Shown piece by piece: positions 7,614 to 14,903 of a DNA stretch of 21,491 bases. Position 1 is the first letter of the stretch. The number at the start of each line of letters is the position of its first letter. Source of the DNA: PALSA-505 sp036496025. GTDB taxonomy: Bacteria; Actinomycetota; Actinomycetes; Streptosporangiales; Streptosporangiaceae. The stretch is from NCBI GenBank assembly GCA_036496025.1, contig DASXLW010000178.1, forward strand, positions 1 through 21,491. The letters run 5' to 3'. The notes below the pieces were generated by a model. It ran no database searches, had not been told where the DNA came from, and was given only the letters and a program-made list of their open reading frames with translations. The translations under genes and the position numbers were made by a program.

Positions 7614-8905
7614 GTCCGCGCCTGGCCTTCCTGCGGCGCCCGGCCGCTACCCGGGGCCGCGGTCGCCGCCACGGCCCTGCTCAGCTCCGCCACCTCCGCA
7701 GCGAGCGCGGCCACTTCCCCCACGACCACGACGGCCGGCGGTCTGATCCCGACCGCGGCCGCCTGCGCGGCCACGGATTGCAGCGTCCCGGTAATGGTGC
7801 GTTGCGTGGGAAGAGTACCGTCAGTGACGACCACGGCGGGAGTATCTGGCAGGCGTCCGTGCCGGATGAGTGTCTCCGCGATGAGCTGGAGCCTTTCGAC
7901 GGCCATGAGCAGCACCAGAGTGCCAGATGACGCGGCCAGCGCGGGCCAGTCCACCGTGGATTTCTCGTCGCCGGGCGGAACGTGCGCGGAGACTACGTGA
8001 AATTCCTGGGCCACCCCCCGGTGAGTGACCGGGACGCCGGCCGCGGCCGGCACCGCGATCGCGCTGGTCACTCCGGGCACGACGGTGACCGGCAGCCCGG
8101 CCCGCAGGCACGCGAGCATCTCCTCTGCGCCCCGGCCGAACACGAACGGGTCGCCGCCCTTCAGCCGCACCACGAACCGGCCGGCCCGCGCGTTCGAGAC
8201 GAGTGCGGCGTTGATCTCGTCTTGCGTCATCGCCCGGCCATAGGGGATCTTGGCCGCGTCGATGACCTCGACGTCCGGAGGCAGCTCATCCAGCAGCGAA
8301 CGGGGGGCGAGCCGATCGGCCAGCACGACGTCGGCCTCGGCGAGCAGTTGCCGGCCACGCACGGTGATCAGCCCGGGATCACCGGGCCCGCCGCCGACGA
8401 GTGCCACCCCGCGGCGCGGGCCGCGGCCACGGCGCGCACCGAGAGTTCCCGATCGCAGGCCGCTTAGTATCGCGTCCCTGATCCCCGCGCTGCGGCGGGG
8501 ATCGCCACTCAGCACGCCGACCCGCACCTCGCCCGCCTGACCGGCCGCGGGCGTCCAGGCCGACGAGGCGGCCGCGTCATCGGCGCGGACACACCAGATC
8601 CGCGCTCGTTCGGATTCCTCGGCCACCGCCGCGTTGACCAGGCGGTCATCGGCACAGGCGCAGACCAGCCAGGCTCCCGCGCAGTCACCGGCGGCGTACC
8701 CGCGCCGGTCCCACTCGATCCGCCCCGAGCCGACGAGATCCTGCAGTGACGCGCCGAGGCGGGGTGAGACGACGCGCACCCTGGCTCCCGCCTCGAGCAG
8801 CGCGGGGACCCGCCGGGCCGCGACCGCGCCGCCCCCGATGACGGTCACCCGCCGCCCGCCGAGGCGCAGCCCCAGCAGGTACGGCGGCTGGCTGGAGGTG
8901 TCCAT
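7610..8905 (-). CDS. cysG: Fused siroheme synthase: precorrin-2 dehydrogenase/ferrochelatase plus uroporphyrinogen-III C-methyltransferase
   Basis: Makes precorrin-2 from uroporphyrinogen III by two SAM-dependent methylations, then oxidises it to sirohydrochlorin and, in CysG enzymes, inserts iron to give siroheme. Residues 1 to about 155 form the NAD-dependent domain: VTVIGGGAVAARR (20-32) binds NAD and CACADDRLVN (82-91) carries the conserved Asp. Residues about 165-410 form the methyltransferase: VGGGPGDPGLIT (170-181), VRLKGGDPFVFGRG (246-259) and VPGVTSAIAVPAAAGVPVTHR near 276-296. The 431-residue length is a little under the E. coli CysG size, and the linker between the domains is short. 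AAGGAG stands 13 bases before the ATG, a loose ribosome binding site. The stop overlaps the DynA-like start. Siroheme serves sulfite and nitrite reductases, and precorrin-2 also feeds B12 synthesis, which fits the cobH-like neighbour. Confidence 0.93.
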   Translation of the reverse strand: MDTSSQPPYLLGLRLGGRRVTVIGGGAVAARRVPALLEAGARVRVVSPRLGASLQDLVGSGRIEWDRRGYAAGDCAGAWLVCACADDRLVNAAVAEESERARIWCVRADDAAASSAWTPAAGQAGEVRVGVLSGDPRRSAGIRDAILSGLRSGTLGARRGRGPRRGVALVGGGPGDPGLITVRGRQLLAEADVVLADRLAPRSLLDELPPDVEVIDAAKIPYGRAMTQDEINAALVSNARAGRFVVRLKGGDPFVFGRGAEEMLACLRAGLPVTVVPGVTSAIAVPAAAGVPVTHRGVAQEFHVVSAHVPPGDEKSTVDWPALAASSGTLVLLMAVERLQLIAETLIRHGRLPDTPAVVVTDGTLPTQRTITGTLQSVAAQAAAVGIRPPAVVVVGEVAALAAEVAELSRAVAATAAPGSGRAPQEGQART

Positions 8906-9079
8906 CGACCTGCGCGCTCTCCTTCAGGCGACCCGGTTCAGCTCTTGTCGGTAACCCCGGCCGAGTCGAACGAGGCTACCTTCCCGAGCGCGCGCGCCGG
9001 GGGTACTGCGGCGCGGCGACTGTGCGCTGGTGACCAGATTCGGCCGGAGCCGTTCGGAATGCAGGCATTTCGCGGTTAA

Positions 9080-9862
9080 TCATGACGTCCGCGCCGCGGA
9101 CGGCCCGCCCGGGGCGGGGTCCTCGTCGGCCTGGTCGGCGGCCGCCCGCAGCAGCGCGTCCGCGGCCGCGGCGGCCACCTCGGCGCCGCCCTTCTCCGAC
9201 ATGTTGGTCAGCGACGGCAGGCCGCTCGCGCGCAGCGCCTGCTTGGCCTCGGCCGCACCCACCAATCCGGCGGGCATCCCGATCACCAGCGTAGGCGCGG
9301 CGCCCCGCTGGATGATCTCCTCAAGGGCGGCGGAGGCCGCTCCGACCACCCAGATCGCGCCCGGCCCGACGTCGCCGAGCGCGAGCCGGACCGCGGCGGC
9401 GGCGGGGGTCAGGCCGGTCACCCGGGCCAGCCGCCGGGTCAGCGGGTCATCGATCTTGCAGATGGCCGGGCGGGTCGTGATCCCCGCCGCCACCATCGCG
9501 ACGTCGGCGATCACCGGCGCGCTGGCCGCCAGCGCGGCCACCGCGGCGGCCAGCGTGCCCTCGTCCGAGACCAGATCCGTCGCGTAGTCGAAGTCGGCGC
9601 TCACGTAGATCATCCGCTCGGTCACCGCCCGGGTGAACGGCGGCAGGTGGCTCAGGTCGATCCGGGAACGCAGGATCCGGTACGCATTGGCCTCGATGAG
9701 TTCCGGATCCACGCTCTCCCCGCCCCCGATTTGCACCGGGTTGCTTCCGCTGATGCCGACGACACACCAGCATGACATATCGCGTACAGCTTCCGGCCGG
9801 TTCGCCGACAGGTACACTGACCGGGCGAATTCAGGGCCGCCCCGCCGCGCCGGAGCAGCCAC
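9080..9862 (-). CDS. Precorrin-8X methylmutase-like protein (CobH/CbiC family), diverged active site
   Basis: CobH/CbiC moves a methyl group from C11 to C12 of precorrin-8X to give hydrogenobyrinate. The family fold is clear: NAYRILRSRIDLSHLPP, then RMIYVSADFDYATDLV, VIADVAMVAAGIT, IGMPAGLVGAAEAKQAL and SEKGGAEVAAAAADALL. Two usually conserved spots differ. The RxIH segment that carries the catalytic His of CobH reads RMIY (Tyr86 of the 260-residue reading), and the GNAPTAL segment reads GAASAAL. It may be a family member with altered activity. The start is uncertain: GTG 9862 is the longest reading, ATG 9778 has a weak site, and GTG 9736 follows GGAAG by seven bases and fits the family's usual N-terminus best (about 218 residues). 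It lies 174 bases upstream of cysG on the same strand. Confidence 0.8.
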   Translation of the reverse strand: MAAPARRGGPEFARSVYLSANRPEAVRDMSCWCVVGISGSNPVQIGGGESVDPELIEANAYRILRSRIDLSHLPPFTRAVTERMIYVSADFDYATDLVSDEGTLAAAVAALAASAPVIADVAMVAAGITTRPAICKIDDPLTRRLARVTGLTPAAAAVRLALGDVGPGAIWVVGAASAALEEIIQRGAAPTLVIGMPAGLVGAAEAKQALRASGLPSLTNMSEKGGAEVAAAAADALLRAAADQADEDPAPGGPSAARTS

Positions 9863-9985
9863 GCTTCACGGTCCTGACTGGCTCGTCAGCCTAGTCTGGC
9901 TCACAGATCCGGACGAAGACCCTGACAGGGCTAGACAGGAACAAACGGACCCAATTAACCACAATCACTGTCGAATGGAGCACGC

Positions 9986-10924
9986 ATGCGGGGTGAACCG
10001 CGTTCGCGGGTGTTGGTGACCGGAGGGGCCGGTTTTATCGGGCGACGCCTCGTCCGGGCCCTGACGGCGGCCGGACACGAGGTCGCGGTGGTTGACCTGC
10101 GGCCCTACTCCGGCGACGGGGTCGAGATGGTTACCGGCGACATCCGCGACGATGCGGTGCTGGCCCGCGCGGTGCGGCCAGGCACGGACACGATCATCCA
10201 CCTGGCCGCCATCACCTCGGTGGTCGACTCCATCGACGACCCGGTCGGCACCTACCAGACCAACGTGGCGGCGACCGCCAGCCTGCTCGAGCTGGCCCGG
10301 ACGACGGGGGTCACGACGTTCCTCCTCGCCTCGACCAACGCGGTGGTCGGGAACGTCGGCGACGAGACCATCACCGAGCGCTCGCCGCTGCGCCCGCTCA
10401 GCCCGTACGGCGCGACCAAGGCCGCCGCCGAGATGCTGCTCAGCTGCTACGCCGGCGTCTACGGCATGACCACCTGCGCGATGCGGTTCTCCAACGTCTA
10501 CGGCCCGGGCATGCAGCAGAAGGACAGCTTCATCCCGCGGCTGATGCGCGCGGCCCGCGACGGCAAGGGCGTACAGGTTCGCGGGGACGGAAGCATGGTG
10601 CGCGACGTTGTACATGTCGACGACGTCGTACAGGGCATCCTCGCCGCCTGGCGTGCGGGCCACATCGGGCCGGTCATCCTCGGGTCAGGGCAGTCGGTTT
10701 CGGTGATGGACATGGTGGAGGCGGCCAGGAGCGTTACCGGCGCGCCGCTGCCCGTCGAGCACGTGCCCGTCGGGCCGGGCGAAATGCCTGCCGTGCTGCT
10801 GGATGCCTCGGTGGCGCGCGGGCTCGGCTACGTGCCCGGATACGACCTGAAATCAGGCCTGGCCACGGTCTGGCCCGAGTTCGCAGGCACGGTGTTCGCA
10901 GGCACAGAGGAGGCTGACCAGTGA
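9986..10924 (+). CDS. NAD-dependent epimerase/dehydratase (extended SDR, GalE-like)
   Basis: A 312-residue nucleotide-sugar epimerase or dehydratase acting in the cytoplasm. The Rossmann motif TGGAGFIG is at residues 12-19, GDIRD at 51-55 follows the usual SDR pattern, and IHLAAITSV near 71-79 lines the cofactor site. The catalytic set is Ser116 (LASTNAV), Tyr141 and Lys145 (SPYGATK). RFSNVYGPGM and the RDVVHVDDV segment are typical of UDP-sugar enzymes of this group. The ATG is preceded by GGAG five bases upstream. The stop overlaps the next gene as GTGA, so it is probably co-translated with the glycosyltransferase. The substrate cannot be told from sequence; UDP-glucose/galactose or a 4,6-modified sugar are possible. 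Confidence 0.9.
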   Translation: MRGEPRSRVLVTGGAGFIGRRLVRALTAAGHEVAVVDLRPYSGDGVEMVTGDIRDDAVLARAVRPGTDTIIHLAAITSVVDSIDDPVGTYQTNVAATASLLELARTTGVTTFLLASTNAVVGNVGDETITERSPLRPLSPYGATKAAAEMLLSCYAGVYGMTTCAMRFSNVYGPGMQQKDSFIPRLMRAARDGKGVQVRGDGSMVRDVVHVDDVVQGILAAWRAGHIGPVILGSGQSVSVMDMVEAARSVTGAPLPVEHVPVGPGEMPAVLLDASVARGLGYVPGYDLKSGLATVWPEFAGTVFAGTEEADQ

Positions 10925-11898
10925 GCGGTAACCGCTCCAACCGCGGCCGGGGCAACGACCTGGCCATCGACAACGCAGCGCTGGAGGACTTCGCCCGCGA
11001 GTACGGCGACCGGGCGAGCTCGCTGCCGCCGGTGGCGATCGTGATCGCCGCGTATAACGAGGAAGGCGGCATCGGGCCGGTCATCTCGTCCCTGCCCACC
11101 ACGGTCTGCGGGCTGGCCACCGCCACCATCGTCGTCGCGGACGGCTGCGCGGACGGCACGGTCGCCGAGGCGCGAGACCACGGCGCGATCGTCTGCGACG
11201 TTCCGGTCAACCGGGGACAGGGCGCGGCGCTGCGGCTGGGCTACCGGATCGCCCGCGAGGGCGGCGCGCAGTACATCGTGACCACGGACGCGGACGGGCA
11301 GTACAACCCGGCGGAGATCGACGCCCTGCTCGCCCCGGTCGTGGCCGGTGAGGCCGACTTCGTTACCGGCTCGCGGCGGCTGGGCAGCGAGGAGACGAAA
11401 GACCCGGTCCGCCGTCTCGGGGTGCGCGTCTTCGCCGTCACCATCAGCGCGCTGACCGGCCAGAAGATCAGCGACACCACGTTCGGCCTGCGGGCGATGC
11501 GCGCCGAGGTGACCGGCGCGGTCCGGCTCGACCAGCAGCAGTACCAGGCCGCGGAGCTGCTCATCGGCGTGATGTCACGCGGCTACCGGGTGGCCGAGCT
11601 GCCCGGCACCATCCACAAGCGGAAGGTCGGCGAGAGCAAGAAGGGCCACAACGCGATCTACGGGCTGCACTTCGGCGCCGTGATAGCCCGCACCTGGTGG
11701 CGGGAGCGCGTCCTGGGCGGCACGCGCCGCGGCGCTCAGCCGGCGGTCGGGGACCGTCCCGTGCCGGCGGCGGCCGAGTTGTCTTCGCCGGGGGGTTCTT
11801 CCAGCGTCTCGGCGAACCCCTCTGCGGCTGAATGCGGCGTCGGCTCCTCGCCGCCCGTGGCCCCGCCGGACGAGCCCCGGTCGGCGAAGAGCACGTAG
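10921..11898 (+). CDS. Family 2 glycosyltransferase, polyprenyl-phosphate sugar transferase type (DPM1/ArnC-like)
   Basis: Transfers a sugar from a nucleotide donor, most likely to polyprenyl phosphate on the inner face of the membrane. GT-A signs are clear: VIAAYNEEGGIG (41-52), VADGCADGT (72-80) where donor-binding Asp residues sit, the metal-binding DADGQ (123-127), TGSR (149-152) and DTTFGLRA (185-192). No transmembrane helices follow the catalytic domain, as in soluble DPM1-type enzymes that work with a separate GtrA protein. The GTG start overlaps the epimerase stop and follows AGGAGG by seven bases. The conserved domain ends near residue 262; the last 60 residues are low-complexity, Ser/Pro/Ala-rich and lie antisense to the end of gtrA. 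Confidence 0.9.
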   Translation: MSGNRSNRGRGNDLAIDNAALEDFAREYGDRASSLPPVAIVIAAYNEEGGIGPVISSLPTTVCGLATATIVVADGCADGTVAEARDHGAIVCDVPVNRGQGAALRLGYRIAREGGAQYIVTTDADGQYNPAEIDALLAPVVAGEADFVTGSRRLGSEETKDPVRRLGVRVFAVTISALTGQKISDTTFGLRAMRAEVTGAVRLDQQQYQAAELLIGVMSRGYRVAELPGTIHKRKVGESKKGHNAIYGLHFGAVIARTWWRERVLGGTRRGAQPAVGDRPVPAAAELSSPGGSSSVSANPSAAECGVGSSPPVAPPDEPRSAKST

Positions 11899-12362
11899 TG
11901 GAAAATCAGGAACCTGACGATGAACGTCAGGACGTTCGCGGCGAAGTAGGTGCCGTTCACCACCAGGTGCCACTGGAGGCTACCGCGGGGCAGCGAGTCG
12001 GCCAGCTGCACGCCGAGCTTGGTGGCCAGGCCGAGGACGATCCAGGCGGCCACGGAGACGATCCAGAACGGCAGGGTCTCCTTGAGCACGTGTGGCCTGC
12101 CCTTGCGCTCCCAGGCCCAGCGGCTCAGCACGTAGCTCACCGCCGCCCCCACGATGGCGGCCAGCACGCCGGACACGCCGGCGGTCATGTGTGCGGCATC
12201 AAGGAAGACAACCAGCGCAAGCTGGCTCGAAATGACGGCGGCCAGCGCCACGAGCACGAACCGTGCGAAGCGCCGTCCGGTCTCGCCCCGGAGCTTGCGG
12301 CGGATGGGAGCGGGAACCCGACGCCCCAGGGCGGCTTCAAACCGGGAGGTTGCCGATGCCAT
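11736..12362 (-). CDS. GtrA-family membrane protein
   Basis: GtrA proteins have four membrane helices and are thought to help move polyprenyl-phosphate-linked sugars across the membrane. In this 208-residue protein the helices are about 34-55, 62-82, 97-118 and 132-158, and SYVLSRWAWER (76-86) matches the conserved segment after helix 2. A charged, low-complexity tail (163-208) follows. The reading frame is open much further upstream (to 12545), but the added part looks like translated promoter DNA; the ATG at 12360-12362 has GAGG six bases before it and begins the family's usual N-terminus. It converges on the glycosyltransferase gene and overlaps its 3' end by 163 bases. Partnership with that transferase is inferred from the common GT2/GtrA pairing. 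Confidence 0.87.
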   Translation of the reverse strand: MASATSRFEAALGRRVPAPIRRKLRGETGRRFARFVLVALAAVISSQLALVVFLDAAHMTAGVSGVLAAIVGAAVSYVLSRWAWERKGRPHVLKETLPFWIVSVAAWIVLGLATKLGVQLADSLPRGSLQWHLVVNGTYFAANVLTFIVRFLIFHYVLFADRGSSGGATGGEEPTPHSAAEGFAETLEEPPGEDNSAAAGTGRSPTAG

Positions 12363-12427
12363 GTGTGTCCTCGGTCTTCGAATGTGACAAGCCTTGACTC
12401 GACAGGTATACAGCACGGGCACCGCCG

Positions 12428-12446
12428 GATGCCGGAATGCGGCATC
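12428..12446. promoter_or_regulatory. Inverted repeat in the gtrA/sqdB divergent gap
   Basis: GATGCCG and CGGCATC form a perfect 7-bp inverted repeat around GAATG, in the 238-base gap between divergent gtrA and sqdB. It could be an operator acting on either gene. No clear -35/-10 pair could be placed around it. Confidence 0.3.
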
Positions 12447-12600
12447 AGCCGTGTCGCGACTTTTGCAGGCTACCCTGCCAAACGCTGGCATGCAGCCGAT
12501 GCGCACTGTACATTCCGACCGCGGGCCTCCGGCTGCGGTAGACATAACCCATCGAAAAGCGGAAGCGACGCACGGATACGGACAAGGTAGGAGCTAACGA

Positions 12601-13767
12601 ATGAAGATCCTGGTGCTGGGCGGGGACGGGTACCTCGGATGGCCCACTGCGCTGCATCTGTCCGAGCGCGGCCATGACGTGGCCGTGGCCGACAACTTCG
12701 CGCGCAGGCAGTACGACTACGAACTCGGCGCCGAAAGCCTGGTCCCGATCGAGCCCCTGCAGACCCGGATAGCGGCGTGGCAGGAAGTGAGCGGCAAGCG
12801 CATCGGGCTCTACATCGGCGACCTGTGCGACGCGGAGTTCACCTACCAGATGATCGGCGAGTTCCAGCCAGACGCCATCGTCCACTTCGGCGAGCAGCGC
12901 GCCGCGCCGTACTCGATGATCGACCGCAAGCACGCCGTCTACACCCAGACCAACAACGTGGTCGGCAACCTCAACGTGCTGTACGCGATCGCAGACACGA
13001 ACCCGAACATCCACCTGGTCAAGCTGGGGACGATGGGCGAGTACGGCACCCCCAACATCGACATCGAGGAAGGCTGGCTCGAGGTCGAGCACAAGGGGCG
13101 CAGGGACCGGGTCCTGTACCCGAAGCGGCCGGGCTCCTTCTATCACCTGTCCAAGGTGCATGACAGCCACAACATCGAGTTCGCCTGCCGGATCTGGGGC
13201 CTGCGCGCCACCGACCTCAACCAGGGCGTGGTGTACGGGCAGCAGACGCCGGAGACCGCCCGGGACGAGCGGCTGGCGACCCGGTTCGACTACGACGCCG
13301 TGTTCGGTACCGTGCTGAACAGGTTCGTCATCCAGGCCGTGCTCGGACAGCCGCTGACCGTGTACGGCAAGGGCGGCCAGACCCGCGGCATGCTCGACAT
13401 CAGGGACACCGTCCGCTGCATCGAGCTGGCCTGCGAGAACCCGGCCGAGCCCGGCGAGTTCCGCGTGTTCAACCAGATCACCGAGTGGATGTCGGTCGAC
13501 GAGATCGCCCAGACGGTCGCCAACGCCAGCCCGGACGATGTCAAGATCGAGCACCTCGAGAACCCGCGGGTCGAGCTCGAGGAGCACTACTACAAGGTCA
13601 CCCACACCGGCCTGCCCGAGCTCGGGCTGGTGCCGCACCTGCTGTCCGACACGCTCATCGAGTCGCTGTTCGGGATCACCAAGCGGTACGTGCACCGGGT
13701 GCGCCTGGAGGCCATGCGGCCGACGGTCAACTGGCGGAAGACGTCGAGCGACGCCACCCACCAGTAA
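12601..13767 (+). CDS. sqdB: UDP-sulfoquinovose synthase (SQD1/SqdB family)
   Basis: Converts UDP-glucose and sulfite into UDP-sulfoquinovose, the donor of a sulfonated sugar. This 388-residue extended SDR has the hallmark stretches of SQD1: GGDGYLGWP (7-15) at the NAD site, HFGEQRAAPYSMIDR (95-109), KLGTMGEYGTPNIDIEEG (141-158), FYHLSKVHDSHN (180-191) and ATDLNQGVVYG (203-213). The catalytic set Thr144, Tyr181 and Lys185 matches the plant enzyme's Thr-Tyr-Lys at nearly the same numbers. These long SQD1-specific segments separate it from ordinary epimerases. TAGGAG lies seven bases before the ATG. It stands alone on its transcript, with a strong hairpin 9 bases after the stop. No SqdX-type lipid glycosyltransferase is present; the nearest transferase is the polyprenyl-phosphate type next door. 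Confidence 0.9.
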   Translation: MKILVLGGDGYLGWPTALHLSERGHDVAVADNFARRQYDYELGAESLVPIEPLQTRIAAWQEVSGKRIGLYIGDLCDAEFTYQMIGEFQPDAIVHFGEQRAAPYSMIDRKHAVYTQTNNVVGNLNVLYAIADTNPNIHLVKLGTMGEYGTPNIDIEEGWLEVEHKGRRDRVLYPKRPGSFYHLSKVHDSHNIEFACRIWGLRATDLNQGVVYGQQTPETARDERLATRFDYDAVFGTVLNRFVIQAVLGQPLTVYGKGGQTRGMLDIRDTVRCIELACENPAEPGEFRVFNQITEWMSVDEIAQTVANASPDDVKIEHLENPRVELEEHYYKVTHTGLPELGLVPHLLSDTLIESLFGITKRYVHRVRLEAMRPTVNWRKTSSDATHQ

Positions 13768-13776
13768 GGACGTCTC

Positions 13777-13810
13777 GTGCGCCGCGCCCCGGCAGCGGGG
13801 CGCGGCGCAC
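13777..13810 (+). terminator. Strong hairpin after sqdB
   Basis: GTGCGCCGCGCCCC (13777-13790) and its perfect complement (13797-13810) form a 14-bp GC-only-rich stem around the six-base loop GGCAGC. No long T-run follows, as is common for actinobacterial terminators. It separates sqdB from the next gene, whose start is only 21 bases further on. Confidence 0.75.
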
Positions 13811-13831
13811 TGCGTCTAATAGCATCGCTGG

Positions 13832-14563
13832 ATGCTGCTGCAAGCCGCCCTCAACGGCGGCCTGACCAAAGACGACCATCCCGCGGTGCCGATTTCGCCC
13901 GAGGAACTCGCGGAGGACGCGGTCGCCTGCGTCCAGGCGGGCGCCCGCGCGTTCCACCTGCACCCGCGCGATGCGCAGGGGCGCGAGCGGCTGGACGCGG
14001 ACGTCGTAGACGAGGTCGTCATCAAGGTCCGCGAAGCATGCGGGGTTCCGGTCGGGGTCACGACGGGGGCCTGGATCGAACCCGATCTGCCGCGCAGGGT
14101 GGGGCTGGTGCGGGCCTGGCAGGCCCCGGACTACGCCACCGTCAACCTGTCCGAGCCGGGCGCGGCGCAGATCATGAAGGCCCTGGCCGATGCGGGGATC
14201 GGCATCGAGGCCGGCGTCCGGACCGTCGCGGACGCCGAGCTGCTGACCAGGTCAGGGGTGGCCGGGAGCCTGCTGCGGATCTGCGTGGCGCCGACCAGCA
14301 TCACTCCCGCCGAGGCGGTGGCCTTCGTCGAGGAGATCCACACGGTCCTGAACGGCGCCGGGCTGACCGCACCGAGGCTGCAGCACGGCGACGGGGAGGC
14401 CACGTGGGCGGTGCTGGCCGACGCGGTCCGCCGGGGCCTCGACACCCGGGTCGGGCTGGAGGACACGCTGCACGAGCCGGGCGGCGAGCTGACCACCGGC
14501 AACGAGGGCCTGATCCGCGCCGCCCGCCGCTGCCGCGCCGATGGCTCCGAGGGTCATCCTTAA
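13832..14563 (+). CDS. BKACE-family protein (DUF849; 3-keto-5-aminohexanoate cleavage enzyme-like)
   Basis: BKACE enzymes are zinc-dependent and condense a beta-keto acid with acetyl-CoA, giving acetoacetate and a new CoA ester. The zinc ligands are visible as His42 and His44 in FHLHPRD, with Glu210 in RVGLED as the likely third. NGGLTK at 9-13 matches the family start and PTSITPAEA (154-162) lies in the late barrel. At 243 residues it is shorter than many family members (about 270-310). The substrate differs widely across the family and cannot be read here. No Shine-Dalgarno sequence precedes the ATG. TAATAG at 13817-13822 lies nine bases upstream, where a -10 box of a leaderless transcript would be, but no -35 was seen. 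It appears to be a single-gene unit behind the sqdB hairpin. Confidence 0.85.
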   Translation: MLLQAALNGGLTKDDHPAVPISPEELAEDAVACVQAGARAFHLHPRDAQGRERLDADVVDEVVIKVREACGVPVGVTTGAWIEPDLPRRVGLVRAWQAPDYATVNLSEPGAAQIMKALADAGIGIEAGVRTVADAELLTRSGVAGSLLRICVAPTSITPAEAVAFVEEIHTVLNGAGLTAPRLQHGDGEATWAVLADAVRRGLDTRVGLEDTLHEPGGELTTGNEGLIRAARRCRADGSEGHP

Positions 14564-14677
14564 TCTCGCCACGTCTCCCCTGCCTAGTGCCTGCTACCGG
14601 CCAGGCCGCATCACGCAGATCGCCGGCGCACTGAGTAGCCTGTCGAGCGGCCGACCGTGCCCGGGGAGGGAACCGGT

Positions 14678-14887
14678 GTGAACTACATGCTGATCATGAA
14701 AAACTCGCAGTCTGCGCTCATGGCCATCGGCCCGATGTCCATCGAGTACCAGGCCGCGATGCTGCGGGATGAACTCGAGGAAAGCTCGGACTGGACCACG
14801 CTCGGCATCGCCCGGGTACTCAACGAGGAGCAGGCCCGGGCGGCTACCGGCCCGGCCGGCCAGGAATCCGACAAGACGAAGAGTTAG
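14678..14887 (+). CDS. Small hypothetical protein (69 aa)
   Basis: Not recognised. The GTG at 14678 is chosen because GGGGAGGG (14663-14670) ends seven bases before it; a GTG at 14657 would put that site inside the gene. The protein begins VNYMLIMKNSQSALMAIGPM, then has an acidic helix-like middle (AAMLRDELEESSDW) and a hydrophilic end. No membrane helix, metal motif or DNA-binding motif is clear. It runs convergently to the methyltransferase gene with 16 bases between the two stops. The good ribosome binding site supports a real gene, but the family is unknown. Confidence 0.55.
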   Translation: MNYMLIMKNSQSALMAIGPMSIEYQAAMLRDELEESSDWTTLGIARVLNEEQARAATGPAGQESDKTKS

Positions 14888-14903
14888 GGCTGCTCTGACG
14901 CGC

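Noticed and set aside
8966..8971. TCGAAC as an SOS box upstream of cysG
   Set aside because: Only one half-site; the sequence four bases later does not resemble GTTCGA.
9737..9985. Cobalamin riboswitch upstream of the cobH-like gene
   Set aside because: No convincing B12 box (GCCACTG-type core) or set of conserved helices could be found on the minus strand.
12363..12545. N-terminal extension of gtrA to 12545
   Set aside because: The added residues do not look like a family N-terminus, have no ribosome binding site at their start, and cover the promoter gap; the ATG at 12362 has GAGG at good spacing.
12445..13761. 438-codon minus-strand open frame opposite sqdB
   Set aside because: Val/Asp/His-rich shadow of sqdB codons; the SQD1 signatures on the plus strand are unambiguous.
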